Part shown: positions 25,715 to 35,000 of the stretch, piece after piece
Numbering within the stretch: the stretch's first letter is position 1
Layout of the letters: each line of letters starts with the position of its first letter
NCBI GenBank assembly: GCA_963926475.1
Contig: CAWUXE010000001.1
Location: forward strand, 62,001 to 126,000
Reading direction: 5' to 3'
Length of the DNA stretch: 64,000 bases
From: UBA2040 sp002384725
GTDB taxonomy: Bacteria; Bacteroidota; Bacteroidia; Flavobacteriales_D; Crocinitomicaceae
Program-made: the position numbers and the translations under genes
Notes under the pieces: generated by a model
Told to the model about the DNA's origin: nothing
The model's input: the letters and a program-made list of their open reading frames with translations, nothing else
The model's database searches: none

Positions 25715-26938
25715 TTACCATTCCTCCTCTGTTCCTGAAAACTTATTGTCGTCGTCGAGTAAAGATTTCCAATCGTATGTTGGGTCTTCAGAATCGAAAA
25801 CGATTGCTTTGTAATCGCTTTTGTCTATTTCGTGACGTGTGATTTGTTCGCCTGTATATTCTTCAATCAGCGTCAAGAATTCAATTTCTCCTTCGGAACA
25901 AAATGACATGGCTTGTCCACGATTTGTTCCTCGTCCGCATCGCCCGCAACGGTGAACATATAACTCTGGATCTTCCGGTAAATCGTAATTGATAACATAT
26001 TTTACCGATGGGATATCGATTCCTCTTGCGGCAACATCTGTGGTCACCAGCACGCGAAAATCTTCTTTACGAAAACTATCCAAAAGCTTGAAACGATCAG
26101 CTTGCTCCATTCCACCGTGAAAAAATTGCGTTTTCACACCTACTCGTTCCATGGCAGCAACAACTCTTTCGGCTCTAACCTTAGTTCGAACAAAAACGAT
26201 AAACATATCTTCTTCATATTCTCGAAGAATATTTTCAAGAAAGAATCGCTTGTCGTCCATTTCGATGAAAGTCACAGCATGGTCTACATTTCGAGCCACG
26301 GGATTTTTAGGAGAAATTTGAATACGAATCGCATCTCGAACCACTGAATATGCCAAAGACTTGATTTTTTTGTCGATTGTCGCTGTGAAAAATAAAGTTT
26401 GTCTGTGCTTCGGAATTTTTTTTACGATGTCTTGAATGTCTTTCAAAAATCCCATGTCCAGCATCAAATCTGCTTCGTCCAGAATTAAGACTTCCACTCC
26501 GCTCACATCAATAAATCCTTGAGAAATAAGATCGAACATTCGTCCTGGCGTAGCCACGAGAACATCCACTCTTTTTTCAAGTCGTTTAATTTGTTGTTCT
26601 TGCTCAACACCGCCGTACAAGCCCATTGTTTTGACACTTGTGTCTTTCCCAATTTCTTTGAAAACAGTCGTGATTTGTTGCGCTAACTCTCTCGTTGGCA
26701 CCATGACCAATGCTCGAATTCCAGTATAGTTTTTTCGTCCAAACTTTTCAAGCTTGTCCAATACTGGAATCACAAAAGCGCCTGTTTTTCCCGTTCCGGT
26801 TTGAGCAATCGCCATCACATCTTCTCCCTTCATGATATGAGGAATAGATTTGAATTGGATATCCGTCGGTTTGTTGAAATCCATGCGTTTCAACTGAGAC
26901 TTGATCAAGGGCGATATGGAATAATCTTGGAATTTCAC
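25715..26938 (-). CDS. DEAD-box ATP-dependent RNA helicase
   Basis: The 407-residue protein has all core motifs: the Q-motif, AQTGTGKT (motif I), VMVPTRELAQ, LDEADLM (motif II), FTATI (motif III; SAT in most relatives), TDVAARGID and HRCGRCGRG (motif VI, Cys instead of the usual Ile/Thr). It unwinds or remodels RNA; the exact role (ribosome assembly or RNA decay) is not told. GTG at 26938 is the start; a longer frame to 26983 would run through the terminator of the gene before it. The acidic tail (ending EEEW) is short. Confidence 0.93.
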   Translation of the reverse strand: MKFQDYSISPLIKSQLKRMDFNKPTDIQFKSIPHIMKGEDVMAIAQTGTGKTGAFVIPVLDKLEKFGRKNYTGIRALVMVPTRELAQQITTVFKEIGKDTSVKTMGLYGGVEQEQQIKRLEKRVDVLVATPGRMFDLISQGFIDVSGVEVLILDEADLMLDMGFLKDIQDIVKKIPKHRQTLFFTATIDKKIKSLAYSVVRDAIRIQISPKNPVARNVDHAVTFIEMDDKRFFLENILREYEEDMFIVFVRTKVRAERVVAAMERVGVKTQFFHGGMEQADRFKLLDSFRKEDFRVLVTTDVAARGIDIPSVKYVINYDLPEDPELYVHRCGRCGRGTNRGQAMSFCSEGEIEFLTLIEEYTGEQITRHEIDKSDYKAIVFDSEDPTYDWKSLLDDDNKFSGTEEEW

Positions 26939-26956
26939 AGGAACTATTATAGCTAA

Positions 26957-26988
26957 AAAAATCCGTACCAGCTCAGCCGACACGGATT
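26957..26988 (-). terminator. Terminator between the zinc-ribbon and DEAD-box genes
   Basis: Arms at 26960-26966 and 26982-26988 pair perfectly and are followed on the minus strand by a T7 run. It ends the Nif3/zinc-ribbon transcript and shows that the helicase GTG start at 26938 lies in a separate unit. Confidence 0.8.
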
Positions 26989-27006
26989 CTCTAAATTTAT
27001 ATCAAA

Positions 27007-27813
27007 TTAATTTTTTGCTTTCGCTCTCGTCTTTTTCGGTTTTTCCACCACTACTTCATCTTTCGGCTCACCTGGAACCAAAATACGACCACAGTGCTCA
27101 CAAACGATTACTTTACGTTTCGTTGCGATATCCAGTTGACGTTGAGGTGGAATTTTATTGAAACAACCTCCACAAGCATCGCGCTCAACAGAAACTACTG
27201 CTAGTCCGTTTTTGGAGTTTCCTCTCAAACGATCATACGCTTTAATCAAACGATCATCGATCAATTTTTTCGCTGTATCTGATTTCTTTTGTAATTTCTC
27301 TTCCTCTTTTTGTGTTTCAGCAACGATTTCGTCTAATTCTGCTGTTTTCGTTTTCAAATCAACTGCACGAAAATCCATTCTTTCGGTCGCTTCTTCTAAA
27401 ACCTCTTTCTTTCCAGAGATTTTCGCTTTCGCTTCTTTTGATTTTTTGTCGTGTAATTTGATTTCCAATTCTTGGTACTCAATTTCCTTCGCCAAAGACT
27501 CAAATTCACGGTTATTTCTAACCTTATCTTGTTGTTCTTTGTACTTTGATATCGCCAATTCAGAATCTTTCACCGCATTTTTACGGTCAGTGATCTCTGT
27601 TTCAATTTCTTTGATTTCGTCTTTCAAATTAGTAACACGGCTTTCAAGACCTGCCATCTCATCTTCTAAATCCTGCACTTCCAAAGGCAATTCACCACGG
27701 ATAGTTCTGATTCTATCGATTTCAGAATCAATTAATTGCAATTGATGCAAGGCATCCATCTTTGCCTCAATGCTCGTTTCTTTTTTCTTTGTTGCTGTTG
27801 CAGCCATTGTCAA
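27007..27813 (-). CDS. Coiled-coil protein with C-terminal zinc ribbon
   Basis: The 268-residue protein is almost entirely a long helical coiled coil (about residues 16-190, rich in Lys and Glu), followed by a C4 zinc ribbon (C214, C217, C238, C241 in CGGC and CEHC) and a basic tail. This is the C4-type zinc-ribbon/CdsZ-like family that travels with Nif3 in many genomes. Its function is not established; nucleic-acid binding through the ribbon has been suggested. It overlaps the end of the nif3-like gene by four bases (ATGA). Confidence 0.88.
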   Translation of the reverse strand: MTMAATATKKKETSIEAKMDALHQLQLIDSEIDRIRTIRGELPLEVQDLEDEMAGLESRVTNLKDEIKEIETEITDRKNAVKDSELAISKYKEQQDKVRNNREFESLAKEIEYQELEIKLHDKKSKEAKAKISGKKEVLEEATERMDFRAVDLKTKTAELDEIVAETQKEEEKLQKKSDTAKKLIDDRLIKAYDRLRGNSKNGLAVVSVERDACGGCFNKIPPQRQLDIATKRKVIVCEHCGRILVPGEPKDEVVVEKPKKTRAKAKN

Positions 27814-28904
27814 AAATATTTGATTGGATTCGTAATAATACCAGTTAAATTGACCGCAAAGTTAGGGAATTTTTTTGTCAATATCTCCCCTAATAAATTT
27901 GTTGTGTATTGTTCGCTTTCAAAATGACCGATATCAGCAATAATAATTTGATTTTCTGCATCGAAAAACTCATGATATTTATAATCCCCTGTGATAAAAA
28001 TATCCGCTTTTTCTCGTTTGGCTTGATGCAATAAAAACCCACCCGCTCCGCCACAAAAGGCAACGCGTTTTATTGATTTATTCCTGAATTCTGTATGACG
28101 AATAACTCCACATTGAAAAGTGTCTTTTAAAAACGCCATGAAATCATTTTCAGACATTTCAGTGGCGAGATCTCCGACCATTCCAGATCCTTCATCTTGA
28201 TTTACATTTTCAACTGGTATCCATTGGTGAGCAACTTCTTCGTAGGGATGAGAATCCAGCAATGCACCAAAAACTTGATTCTTAATGTGCGAATTCACCA
28301 AAACCTCCACTTTAAATTCTTTATCACGACTCAAATGCCCTTTTTCTCCTGAACTCGGATTGGCTTTTTCATTCGGAAGAAAAGTTCCTTCGCCCTCCGC
28401 ACTAAATGAACATTCAGAATAATTGCCAATGTGCCCTGCACCAGCATTGAAAAGTGACAGGAGAACATTTTCTTTTGCCTCTAATGGAACGTACGTCACC
28501 AACTTGAGCAGATTGTTCTTTTTTGGGGCTAAAATCTTCGTCTTTTGTAATTTTAATCTTTTCGAAATTTCGAAGTTTACTCCGAATTTATAATTGTCGA
28601 GATTGGTGTGAATAGCGTAAACTGCAATATCATTCTTAATCGCTTTGATCACGGTACGTTCTACATAATTTTTTCCATTCAATTTCTTCAAACCATAAAA
28701 AACGATAGGGTGATGCGAAATAATCATCTGACAATTTTTGTCGATCGCTTCTTGAACAATTTCTTCAGTGCAATCCAAAGAAATTAAAACTGAACTCACC
28801 TCATCGTTATGATTTCCGACAATTAAACCAGCATTATCATAACTTTCCTGACTGGAAAGTGGTGCTAAACTTTCAAGATAATTCGTAATCTCTTTTATTT
28901 TCAT
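27810..28904 (-). CDS. Nif3-like dinuclear metal centre protein (GTP cyclohydrolase I type 2)
   Basis: The 364-residue protein has the two halves of the Nif3 fold, SHHPIVF (around residues 63-69) with metal-binding His and the late HFESEQY, and a PII-like insert between them (about residues 130-235), as in the longer YqfO type. It is hexameric with two metal ions; its biological substrate is unresolved. Operon with the zinc-ribbon gene. Confidence 0.92.
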   Translation of the reverse strand: MKIKEITNYLESLAPLSSQESYDNAGLIVGNHNDEVSSVLISLDCTEEIVQEAIDKNCQMIISHHPIVFYGLKKLNGKNYVERTVIKAIKNDIAVYAIHTNLDNYKFGVNFEISKRLKLQKTKILAPKKNNLLKLVTYVPLEAKENVLLSLFNAGAGHIGNYSECSFSAEGEGTFLPNEKANPSSGEKGHLSRDKEFKVEVLVNSHIKNQVFGALLDSHPYEEVAHQWIPVENVNQDEGSGMVGDLATEMSENDFMAFLKDTFQCGVIRHTEFRNKSIKRVAFCGGAGGFLLHQAKREKADIFITGDYKYHEFFDAENQIIIADIGHFESEQYTTNLLGEILTKKFPNFAVNLTGIITNPIKYF

Positions 28905-28907
28905 CTT

Positions 28908-29678
28908 TTACAATTGATATGTCAAGCCTAGATTGAATCCGAAAGCATTAGCTTTATGAATATAATCGCTGGTTTTGCTATAGGTGTTACTCAGTTGAAT
29001 GCGATATTCAGGAATAAAATATAGGGACCAAAACCGACTATACATTAATTCTACACCGATTCTAAACAAGGCACTGGAAACAGCTGTCGCATGAGCTTGG
29101 CTTCCACCTTTCGTTTTTATTTCTTTTTTTCCAGGTGCATTTTTGGTGGTTAACCATTCTTGATTTTGAACTTCGGACATAAATAAACCAGGCATGATAC
29201 CCGCACCCGCCACAAATCGAATTTCTTCCCCATAGGTGTAATAAGCAATAATGGGCATAGTGATGTAATTGTACTTAGTGGTGTAACTAAAATTGGTGTC
29301 TTGCCCTTCAAAATTGTATTTCTCGCCATTGCGTGAAACCCCAAGACCTACTTCGAGTTGAAAATGTTTCGATAATTTATTTCTTAAGCCAAAACCAAAA
29401 GACCAAAAATTGGCCCTTGTTTCATCAGCTCTTGTCCCTAACTCTTCGCCAAATAAATCGCCATTCGGTTTCAACTCACGAAAAGTCGATGACCAATTGG
29501 AATTAAAATAAAGACGCGTGACACTATCTACATCTCTATCGGATGCACGGTTGGCCTTATCAATGATTTTTGGTTCCGGTTTATCTTCAATTGGCTTTTC
29601 CTCAATAATGATTTGACCTACAGCATTTGAAAGCGTTAAGAATGTTAAAATGATGGATAAGAATAATCTTTTTTGCAT
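28908..29678 (-). CDS. Outer-membrane beta-barrel protein
   Basis: The 256 residues start with a signal peptide (about 21 residues, ending in VGQ), then a charged, Pro/Lys/Glu-rich linker to about residue 45, then alternating amphipathic strands with aromatic girdles and a C-terminal strand ending in TYQL. This fits a small outer-membrane barrel of the porin/OmpW-like superfamily; the family is not certain. It starts the minus-strand unit with the Nif3 gene, three bases away, and is divergent from the AsmA-like gene. Confidence 0.8.
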   Translation of the reverse strand: MQKRLFLSIILTFLTLSNAVGQIIIEEKPIEDKPEPKIIDKANRASDRDVDSVTRLYFNSNWSSTFRELKPNGDLFGEELGTRADETRANFWSFGFGLRNKLSKHFQLEVGLGVSRNGEKYNFEGQDTNFSYTTKYNYITMPIIAYYTYGEEIRFVAGAGIMPGLFMSEVQNQEWLTTKNAPGKKEIKTKGGSQAHATAVSSALFRIGVELMYSRFWSLYFIPEYRIQLSNTYSKTSDYIHKANAFGFNLGLTYQL

Positions 29679-29749
29679 TACTTTTAGGCTTGAATTTTGA
29701 TGTCTAAAACAAATATCGACATATTAATTCGAACTGAAAATTGCAAAAG

Positions 29750-32614
29750 ATGCAAAAAAAGAAAAAAAGTCTACTTAAAAAGATCCTAATCGGATCAGGT
29801 ATCACGCTATTGTGGTTGATTCTAGCTATGATTCTAATTCCTTATTTTTTTAAAGATGAATTGAAGGAAATGGTCATCGCTGAAGCGAACAAATCGTTGA
29901 ATGCCGAAGTAGAATTAGGAGATTTCGACCTAACTTGGTTTAGTACTTTTCCGAATTTAACGGTGCAATTAATCGACACAAAAATTACAGGCAAAGGTGA
30001 CTTTGGCGGCGTAGAATTAATTTACGCCAAAAAGATAAAGGCACAAGTCAAACTTTGGGATGTTATCTCGGGAGACCAGATTGCGATACGAAACATTGAA
30101 CTTGTTGAGCCACGCATTGATGTGAGAATACTAAAGGATGGTCGCGCAAATTATGATATAGTTAAACTCGATTCGTTGCTAACACCGGATGAGGTGGAAG
30201 AATCGTCGAGCTTTAAAATGAGTTTGCAAGGATACTCTGTCACGGATGGATACATTCGTTATGATGACAGAGCTGGAGATATGTTTGCTGAAATTGTGAA
30301 ATTGAATCACAATGGTAAAGGGGACATGACGGCTGACATCATTGATTTTGAGACGAGTACACAAATGGACGAGTTGACGTATTCCATGAGCGGAATTCCT
30401 TATTTGACAAAAGTGAAGACCGATGCAGATATAGATTTGTTGATGGTATTCACCGAGAAAACTTCCAAATACACGCTGAAAGACAACACTTTCAACCTCA
30501 ATAATCTCAAATTTGCGTTGAACGGATTCTATGAAATGTTGGATGGATATGACAACATGGATTTGAAATTGGATGCATCAAAAGCGACTTTCAAGGACTT
30601 TCTTTCTTTGATTCCTACTTTTTATCAATCTGGTTATGAAAGCATTGTAACCAAAGGAAATTTGGCGATGAATGGTTTTGTGAAAGGAAAAATGGATGAT
30701 GACAATATGCCAGGTTGGGATTTTAATTTATCCGTTGACAATGCGCAAATTAAATATCCTGATGTTCCTGGTTCTATAAACAATATTTTCCTGAAAGCAA
30801 GTTCGAAATTTGTCGGTGGAACAAATATGAATCTTATGACCGTTGATGTACCGAAATTTCATGCAGATTTTGTTGGGAATGTCATTGACGCTAATTTGAA
30901 ATTATCCAACATTGAGAAAGACCCTTTAATGGACACACGAATTATGGCAAAAGTAGATTTGGCCACCTTAAAACAAGTGATACCCATGGCAGAAGGCGAA
31001 AGTTATAAAGGTAAACTGGATGCCGATGTAAGTTTGAAAGGATATTTAAGCGCCATTGATAATGAAGATTATGACGCTTTCAATGCAACTGGATCTATCG
31101 AATTATCGAATATGAATTATACGTCAGCTGATTTGACTGCTGCAGTAGATATAAAAACAATGATGCTGCGTTTTAATCCCCAAAATTTGACATTGGAAAA
31201 TCTGGAAGCCAAAATGGGTAAATCTGATTTCAAGATGATGGGTACCATCGATAATTATCTTGCCTACATGTTGCGAGATGAACTGTTAAAAGGTGATTTC
31301 GATTTCAGTTCTTCTAATTTAGATCTAGATGAATTTATGGGAACGACGCCAGCTTCAGACGGAATGGGTGCCGGAGAGGAAGCGCAAAGCGAACCCATTT
31401 TGATCCCTGATAATTTAGATTTCAACATAAACACCAACATTGCCAATATGAGTTATGATGGCATGACCTACAAGAATGTTTCCGGTGGTGTCCGTATGAA
31501 AGACGAAGAAGCCATTTTAGACAATATCACCTTAAATACTTTAGGTGGAACGGTTGGGTTAAAAGGAAATTATAATTCAGCGAATCCGAATCAGCCCAAA
31601 CTTGATTTTGGATTCAGTTTAAAAGAAATAGATATTCAACAATTAGCTGCTAATTTTATTACAATAGACAAGTTGGCTCCGATCGCTAAATACACCCAGG
31701 GCAAAATTTCAACCAATTTCAACATGAACACTTTGTTGCAGCCATCTTTAGAACCAATTTATAGTTCACTGACTGGCGGAGGAGATTTGTTTACAAGTAC
31801 TGTGAAAATTACGGGATTCAAACCTTTGGAGAAATTAGGCGAGTCATTGAAGATGGACAATATCGCAACCCAAACAATCAAGGATTTAAAAACATTCTTC
31901 CAATTTAAAGATGGGAAAGTGAATTTATCGAAACCATTCGTTACAAAACTTGGGAAAATAGAATCAGAAATTTCAGGCTATAGTTCTTTTGAACAAGACA
32001 TCAACTACGATATCAAAATGATGGTTCCGAAGAGTGAACTGCCAAAATCTTTGCTGGCTAAAGCTGAACAAGGAATTGCGAAACTGAATTCACTTACTCC
32101 AAAATTGAATGTTGCTGCCTTGCCCGATTTCATTCCAGTAACTGTAAAAGTGCTAGGAAAAGTGAACGATCCAAAAATTACGACAGATTTCAAAGAAGCG
32201 ATTATGAAAGCGACTGGAAGTGTGAAGGATAAACTAATTAAAACAGGAACAGACTTACTGAATACGGCCAAAGATTCCGTTAAAACTGTCATAAAAGACA
32301 AAGTAATTGAAGTTCGAGAAGATTTGAATGCGAAGAAACAGGCCATCATGGATGATGCAAAAGTTCAAGCAGACAAAATAAGAGCGGAAGGTAAGAAACA
32401 AGCAGATGCGGCTAGAGCTGCTGCCAATTCTAAGATTGATAAATTAGTTGCTGAAGCAGGCAACAATCCAATCAAGAAAAAAGCCGCTGAGTTGGCTGGA
32501 AACAAATTGAAAAAAGACGCTGATGAGAAAGCTTCCAAAATTGAATCTGCCGCCAATAATAAGGCTGATGATTTGATGGATGCTGCGCAGAAAAAAGCGG
32601 ATGCGATTAAATAA
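29750..32614 (+). CDS. AsmA-like large envelope protein with C-terminal coiled coil
   Basis: The 954-residue protein has one membrane helix after a basic start (about residues 9-31), then an AsmA/TamB-like beta-rich body (segments such as FSTFPNLTVQLIDT) that spans most of the length. The C-terminal 110 residues form a helical stretch with repeated Ala, Lys and Asp (KADEKASKIESAANNKAD). The AsmA family is linked to lipid transport between membranes. The Lys/Ala tail is unlike most relatives. The ATG at 29750 is preferred over a TTG three codons before. Divergent from the beta-barrel gene. Confidence 0.88.
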   Translation: MQKKKKSLLKKILIGSGITLLWLILAMILIPYFFKDELKEMVIAEANKSLNAEVELGDFDLTWFSTFPNLTVQLIDTKITGKGDFGGVELIYAKKIKAQVKLWDVISGDQIAIRNIELVEPRIDVRILKDGRANYDIVKLDSLLTPDEVEESSSFKMSLQGYSVTDGYIRYDDRAGDMFAEIVKLNHNGKGDMTADIIDFETSTQMDELTYSMSGIPYLTKVKTDADIDLLMVFTEKTSKYTLKDNTFNLNNLKFALNGFYEMLDGYDNMDLKLDASKATFKDFLSLIPTFYQSGYESIVTKGNLAMNGFVKGKMDDDNMPGWDFNLSVDNAQIKYPDVPGSINNIFLKASSKFVGGTNMNLMTVDVPKFHADFVGNVIDANLKLSNIEKDPLMDTRIMAKVDLATLKQVIPMAEGESYKGKLDADVSLKGYLSAIDNEDYDAFNATGSIELSNMNYTSADLTAAVDIKTMMLRFNPQNLTLENLEAKMGKSDFKMMGTIDNYLAYMLRDELLKGDFDFSSSNLDLDEFMGTTPASDGMGAGEEAQSEPILIPDNLDFNINTNIANMSYDGMTYKNVSGGVRMKDEEAILDNITLNTLGGTVGLKGNYNSANPNQPKLDFGFSLKEIDIQQLAANFITIDKLAPIAKYTQGKISTNFNMNTLLQPSLEPIYSSLTGGGDLFTSTVKITGFKPLEKLGESLKMDNIATQTIKDLKTFFQFKDGKVNLSKPFVTKLGKIESEISGYSSFEQDINYDIKMMVPKSELPKSLLAKAEQGIAKLNSLTPKLNVAALPDFIPVTVKVLGKVNDPKITTDFKEAIMKATGSVKDKLIKTGTDLLNTAKDSVKTVIKDKVIEVREDLNAKKQAIMDDAKVQADKIRAEGKKQADAARAAANSKIDKLVAEAGNNPIKKKAAELAGNKLKKDADEKASKIESAANNKADDLMDAAQKKADAIK

Positions 32615-32660
32615 CATTGACCACTAACGTTGACCATTGACCAATTTGCGCTTCGGTCAA
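32613..32660. repeat. Heptamer repeats and small hairpin after the AsmA-like gene
   Basis: TTGACC occurs three times (near 32617, 32630 and 32637), and a stem of six bases pairs the last copy (32637-32642) with GGTCAA at 32655-32660. It is the same heptamer family (TGGTCAA on the other strand) as before hisS, here inverted relative to the gene. It may act as a weak terminator, without T run. Confidence 0.5.
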
Positions 32661-32704
32661 CAGTCAATATGTAAGTTTAAACATCCCAACTCGACTAAAT
32701 AAAA

Positions 32705-32875
32705 ATGGTTTTTGGCATTCCTTTTCCTTTAGCGCTTGTCGCACCAGCTTTTGTCCTTGCCGCCATTAATTATTGGTATTGGAGCAAAAAAGGATATAAG
32801 TCTTTGGGGACATTCATTATTGGTGTTTTTGCGATGTACGGTTTGCTCTATTATTTGACGAAGGCTTTTGTGTAA
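32705..32875 (+). CDS. Small membrane protein, 56 residues
   Basis: The ATG at 32705 gives a 56-codon frame ending in TAA at 32873. It has a hydrophobic start (FPLALVAPAFVLAAI), a polar turn with NYWYWSKKGYKSLG, and a second helix (TFIIGVFAMYGLLYYLT), so a two-helix membrane hairpin. Such short membrane proteins are common upstream of EI24-like genes, but I do not know a function. It lies 82 bases ahead of the EI24 gene. Confidence 0.6.
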   Translation: MVFGIPFPLALVAPAFVLAAINYWYWSKKGYKSLGTFIIGVFAMYGLLYYLTKAFV

Positions 32876-32959
32876 TTTATTCGGTAAAACGCATATCCCT
32901 TCGATGAATGGCATCTTTTAACTTCTCAAAATTTGTATTTTCGTTAAAATTATCAATTG

Positions 32960-33700
32960 ATGAAAACCATAGGACATCATTTCACCGCATTTCAATGGGC
33001 TTTACAACAGTTTTCTAAGGGCAAATTCTTACTGTATTTTATCCCAGGACTTTTAATTGCGTTAGGTTTTTGGTACTTAGAAACATGGGCACATGGTTTT
33101 ATTGGCGAAGGTGAGAGCAATGGTTGGTGGAACAGTATTGTTTCAGGTACAGGAACTGTACTCGAATTTATTTTCAAACAAATTGCTATATTTTTCATTC
33201 TGACCGTGCTTTCTCCAGTGAATACTTTTCTATCCGAAGCAGTAGACAACGAACTTACAGGAAAGGCTGTAGGATTTGACTTTATTCGCTTTTTTAACGA
33301 CTTTATTCGAATGATTTTTGTGGTTATTATCGCGGTTTTTTTTGAATTCCTGTTTATGGGTGTTTGGGCAATTTTCGCGTGGATATTCAGCCTTCAAGTC
33401 CTGAACCCAGCGGTTTTCTTTTTAAGCGCCTCCTTCTTCTATGGTTTTGCCTTTTATGATTACAGTTTGGAAAGGTATGAAATAGGTTTGGGCGGAAGTT
33501 TTCGCTTTTGCAAAAAATATTTTTTACCTACCTTAGTAACGGGAATCATTTTCATGGGATTGTACTATATTCCCATCGTCGGATTAGCAATTGCCCCTGT
33601 TTTAGCAACTGTCATTTCCACTCATGTATTTCTAAAATCAACTGGAAGACTTGATCAGATTAAACAACAAAAAGTAAACGAAGCGAATGAAACTGTTTGA
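32960..33700 (+). CDS. EI24 domain-containing membrane protein
   Basis: The 246-residue protein has four to six membrane helices and the EI24/CysZ-like pattern FSKGKFLLYFIPGLLIALGF at the start. The later segment FYDYSLERYEIGLGGSFRFCKKY is the best-conserved part of the family. Role unknown; in other bacteria CysZ is a sulfate channel, but these longer Bacteroidetes members are not shown to be. ATG at 32960 was taken over a TTG one codon before. Its end overlaps the mutA start by 14 bases. Confidence 0.85.
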   Translation: MKTIGHHFTAFQWALQQFSKGKFLLYFIPGLLIALGFWYLETWAHGFIGEGESNGWWNSIVSGTGTVLEFIFKQIAIFFILTVLSPVNTFLSEAVDNELTGKAVGFDFIRFFNDFIRMIFVVIIAVFFEFLFMGVWAIFAWIFSLQVLNPAVFFLSASFFYGFAFYDYSLERYEIGLGGSFRFCKKYFLPTLVTGIIFMGLYYIPIVGLAIAPVLATVISTHVFLKSTGRLDQIKQQKVNEANETV

Positions 33701-35000
33701 TGAATTTTCTCCCCAATCCATTGAAGAATGGAAATCCAAAGTAGAACACGAACTGAAAGGTTTGTCGTTTACCAATAAATTGATTCAAAAAGATGAAATT
33801 GAAGGTTTATCGTATTCAAAATACGCCAATAAACCAAGTGCAGATTCTGCTAGAGTCAATTATACACGAGCCGCTCGCTCTAGAAATAACGATTGGCAAA
33901 TTGGAAAACGGATAGAAGTCAAGGACGAAAAAATCGCGAATAAAATGGCGCTAGAAGCATTAGAACAAGGTGCGACTTCTCTAACATTCGTGCTTCAGAA
34001 AAAAGCAATTTTGTGGTCGGCACTTTTCGAAAACATAGAACTCGATTTCATCGAATCGCAATTTGAAACCTTGGATGCAGATCAAGTCAAAAGATTAACT
34101 CTGGCATTTCCAAAATTTTCGATAAAGCCATTGATATTCTTGAATGATCCAATTGGCAGTAACACAGAAATATATGTTCCTCAACCCCATCAGGCCGGAC
34201 AGGTGTTTTTCAAAGTAAATGCTTACGGAATACATCAATGTGGAGGAAATGCAACGGAAGAAATCGCCTTTGCACTTTCCATGGGACACGAATATATTCA
34301 TCGATTGATGGAATCTGGTTTTTCAATTGATGAAGCATCAGCCATGATTCGTTTTTACTTCGGAATTGGTGCCAAATACTTCGTCGAAACGACAAAATTC
34401 AGAGTATTTAGAAAACTGTGGGCAAATGTTATTGAAGCCTATTCTCCAAAAGAAAATTTTAGTTACGCTTGTTATATCTATGCACAAACTGGATTCGTCA
34501 ACAAATCAGTGAAAGATCCATACACCAATTTATTACGACAAACGACGGAAGCAATGTCGGCTGTTTTGGGTGGAGTAAATGAACTTATCGTCCGCTCCTA
34601 TGACGAATTCGCTCAAACCAAGGAATCGGAATTGAGCAATAGAATGGCATTGAATATTTCGAACATCTTGAAAGAAGAAAGCTACATGGACAAAGTAATT
34701 GATCCTCTTGGCGGCAGTTTTAGCATAGAAGATTTAACGATCAAAATGGAAGAGAACGCCTGGAAATTGTTTCAGAGAGTTGAAAACATTGGCAGCTTTA
34801 CAACTTCCGATAAAAATGAAACCTTGATTAAAAGTGTAGTTGAAACAGCAAAAAAACGCATCGAAGCATTTCATTCATCCGAAAGAATTCTAATTGGCGT
34901 GAACAAATACCCGAACCCGGGTGAAAAGGAAAATCATTGGCTTGAGCTTCCCCAATATTTAGGCCTAGAAGCATTAATTCTTGAAAAACACTTGGCATGA
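33687..35000 (+). CDS. mutA: Methylmalonyl-CoA mutase, small subunit
   Basis: This is the non-catalytic subunit of the adenosylcobalamin-dependent mutase that interconverts succinyl-CoA and methylmalonyl-CoA in propionate metabolism. The 437 residues resemble the large subunit's barrel (FSIDEASAMIRFYFGIGA; DPLGGSFSIEDLT) but lack the cobalamin-binding C-terminal domain, as is typical for a Bacteroidetes small subunit. Start overlaps EI24 by 14 bases; end overlaps mutB by 4 (ATGA). No meaB or mce gene is seen in the window. Confidence 0.92.
   Translation: MKLFDEFSPQSIEEWKSKVEHELKGLSFTNKLIQKDEIEGLSYSKYANKPSADSARVNYTRAARSRNNDWQIGKRIEVKDEKIANKMALEALEQGATSLTFVLQKKAILWSALFENIELDFIESQFETLDADQVKRLTLAFPKFSIKPLIFLNDPIGSNTEIYVPQPHQAGQVFFKVNAYGIHQCGGNATEEIAFALSMGHEYIHRLMESGFSIDEASAMIRFYFGIGAKYFVETTKFRVFRKLWANVIEAYSPKENFSYACYIYAQTGFVNKSVKDPYTNLLRQTTEAMSAVLGGVNELIVRSYDEFAQTKESELSNRMALNISNILKEESYMDKVIDPLGGSFSIEDLTIKMEENAWKLFQRVENIGSFTTSDKNETLIKSVVETAKKRIEAFHSSERILIGVNKYPNPGEKENHWLELPQYLGLEALILEKHLA

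Noticed and set aside
27158..27745. 195-codon frame on the plus strand opposite the coiled-coil zinc-ribbon gene
   Set aside because: Serine-rich antisense reading of a Lys/Glu-rich coiled coil; no start signal.
32992..33249. 85-codon antisense frame inside the EI24 gene
   Set aside because: Shadow of a membrane-protein gene; no independent support.
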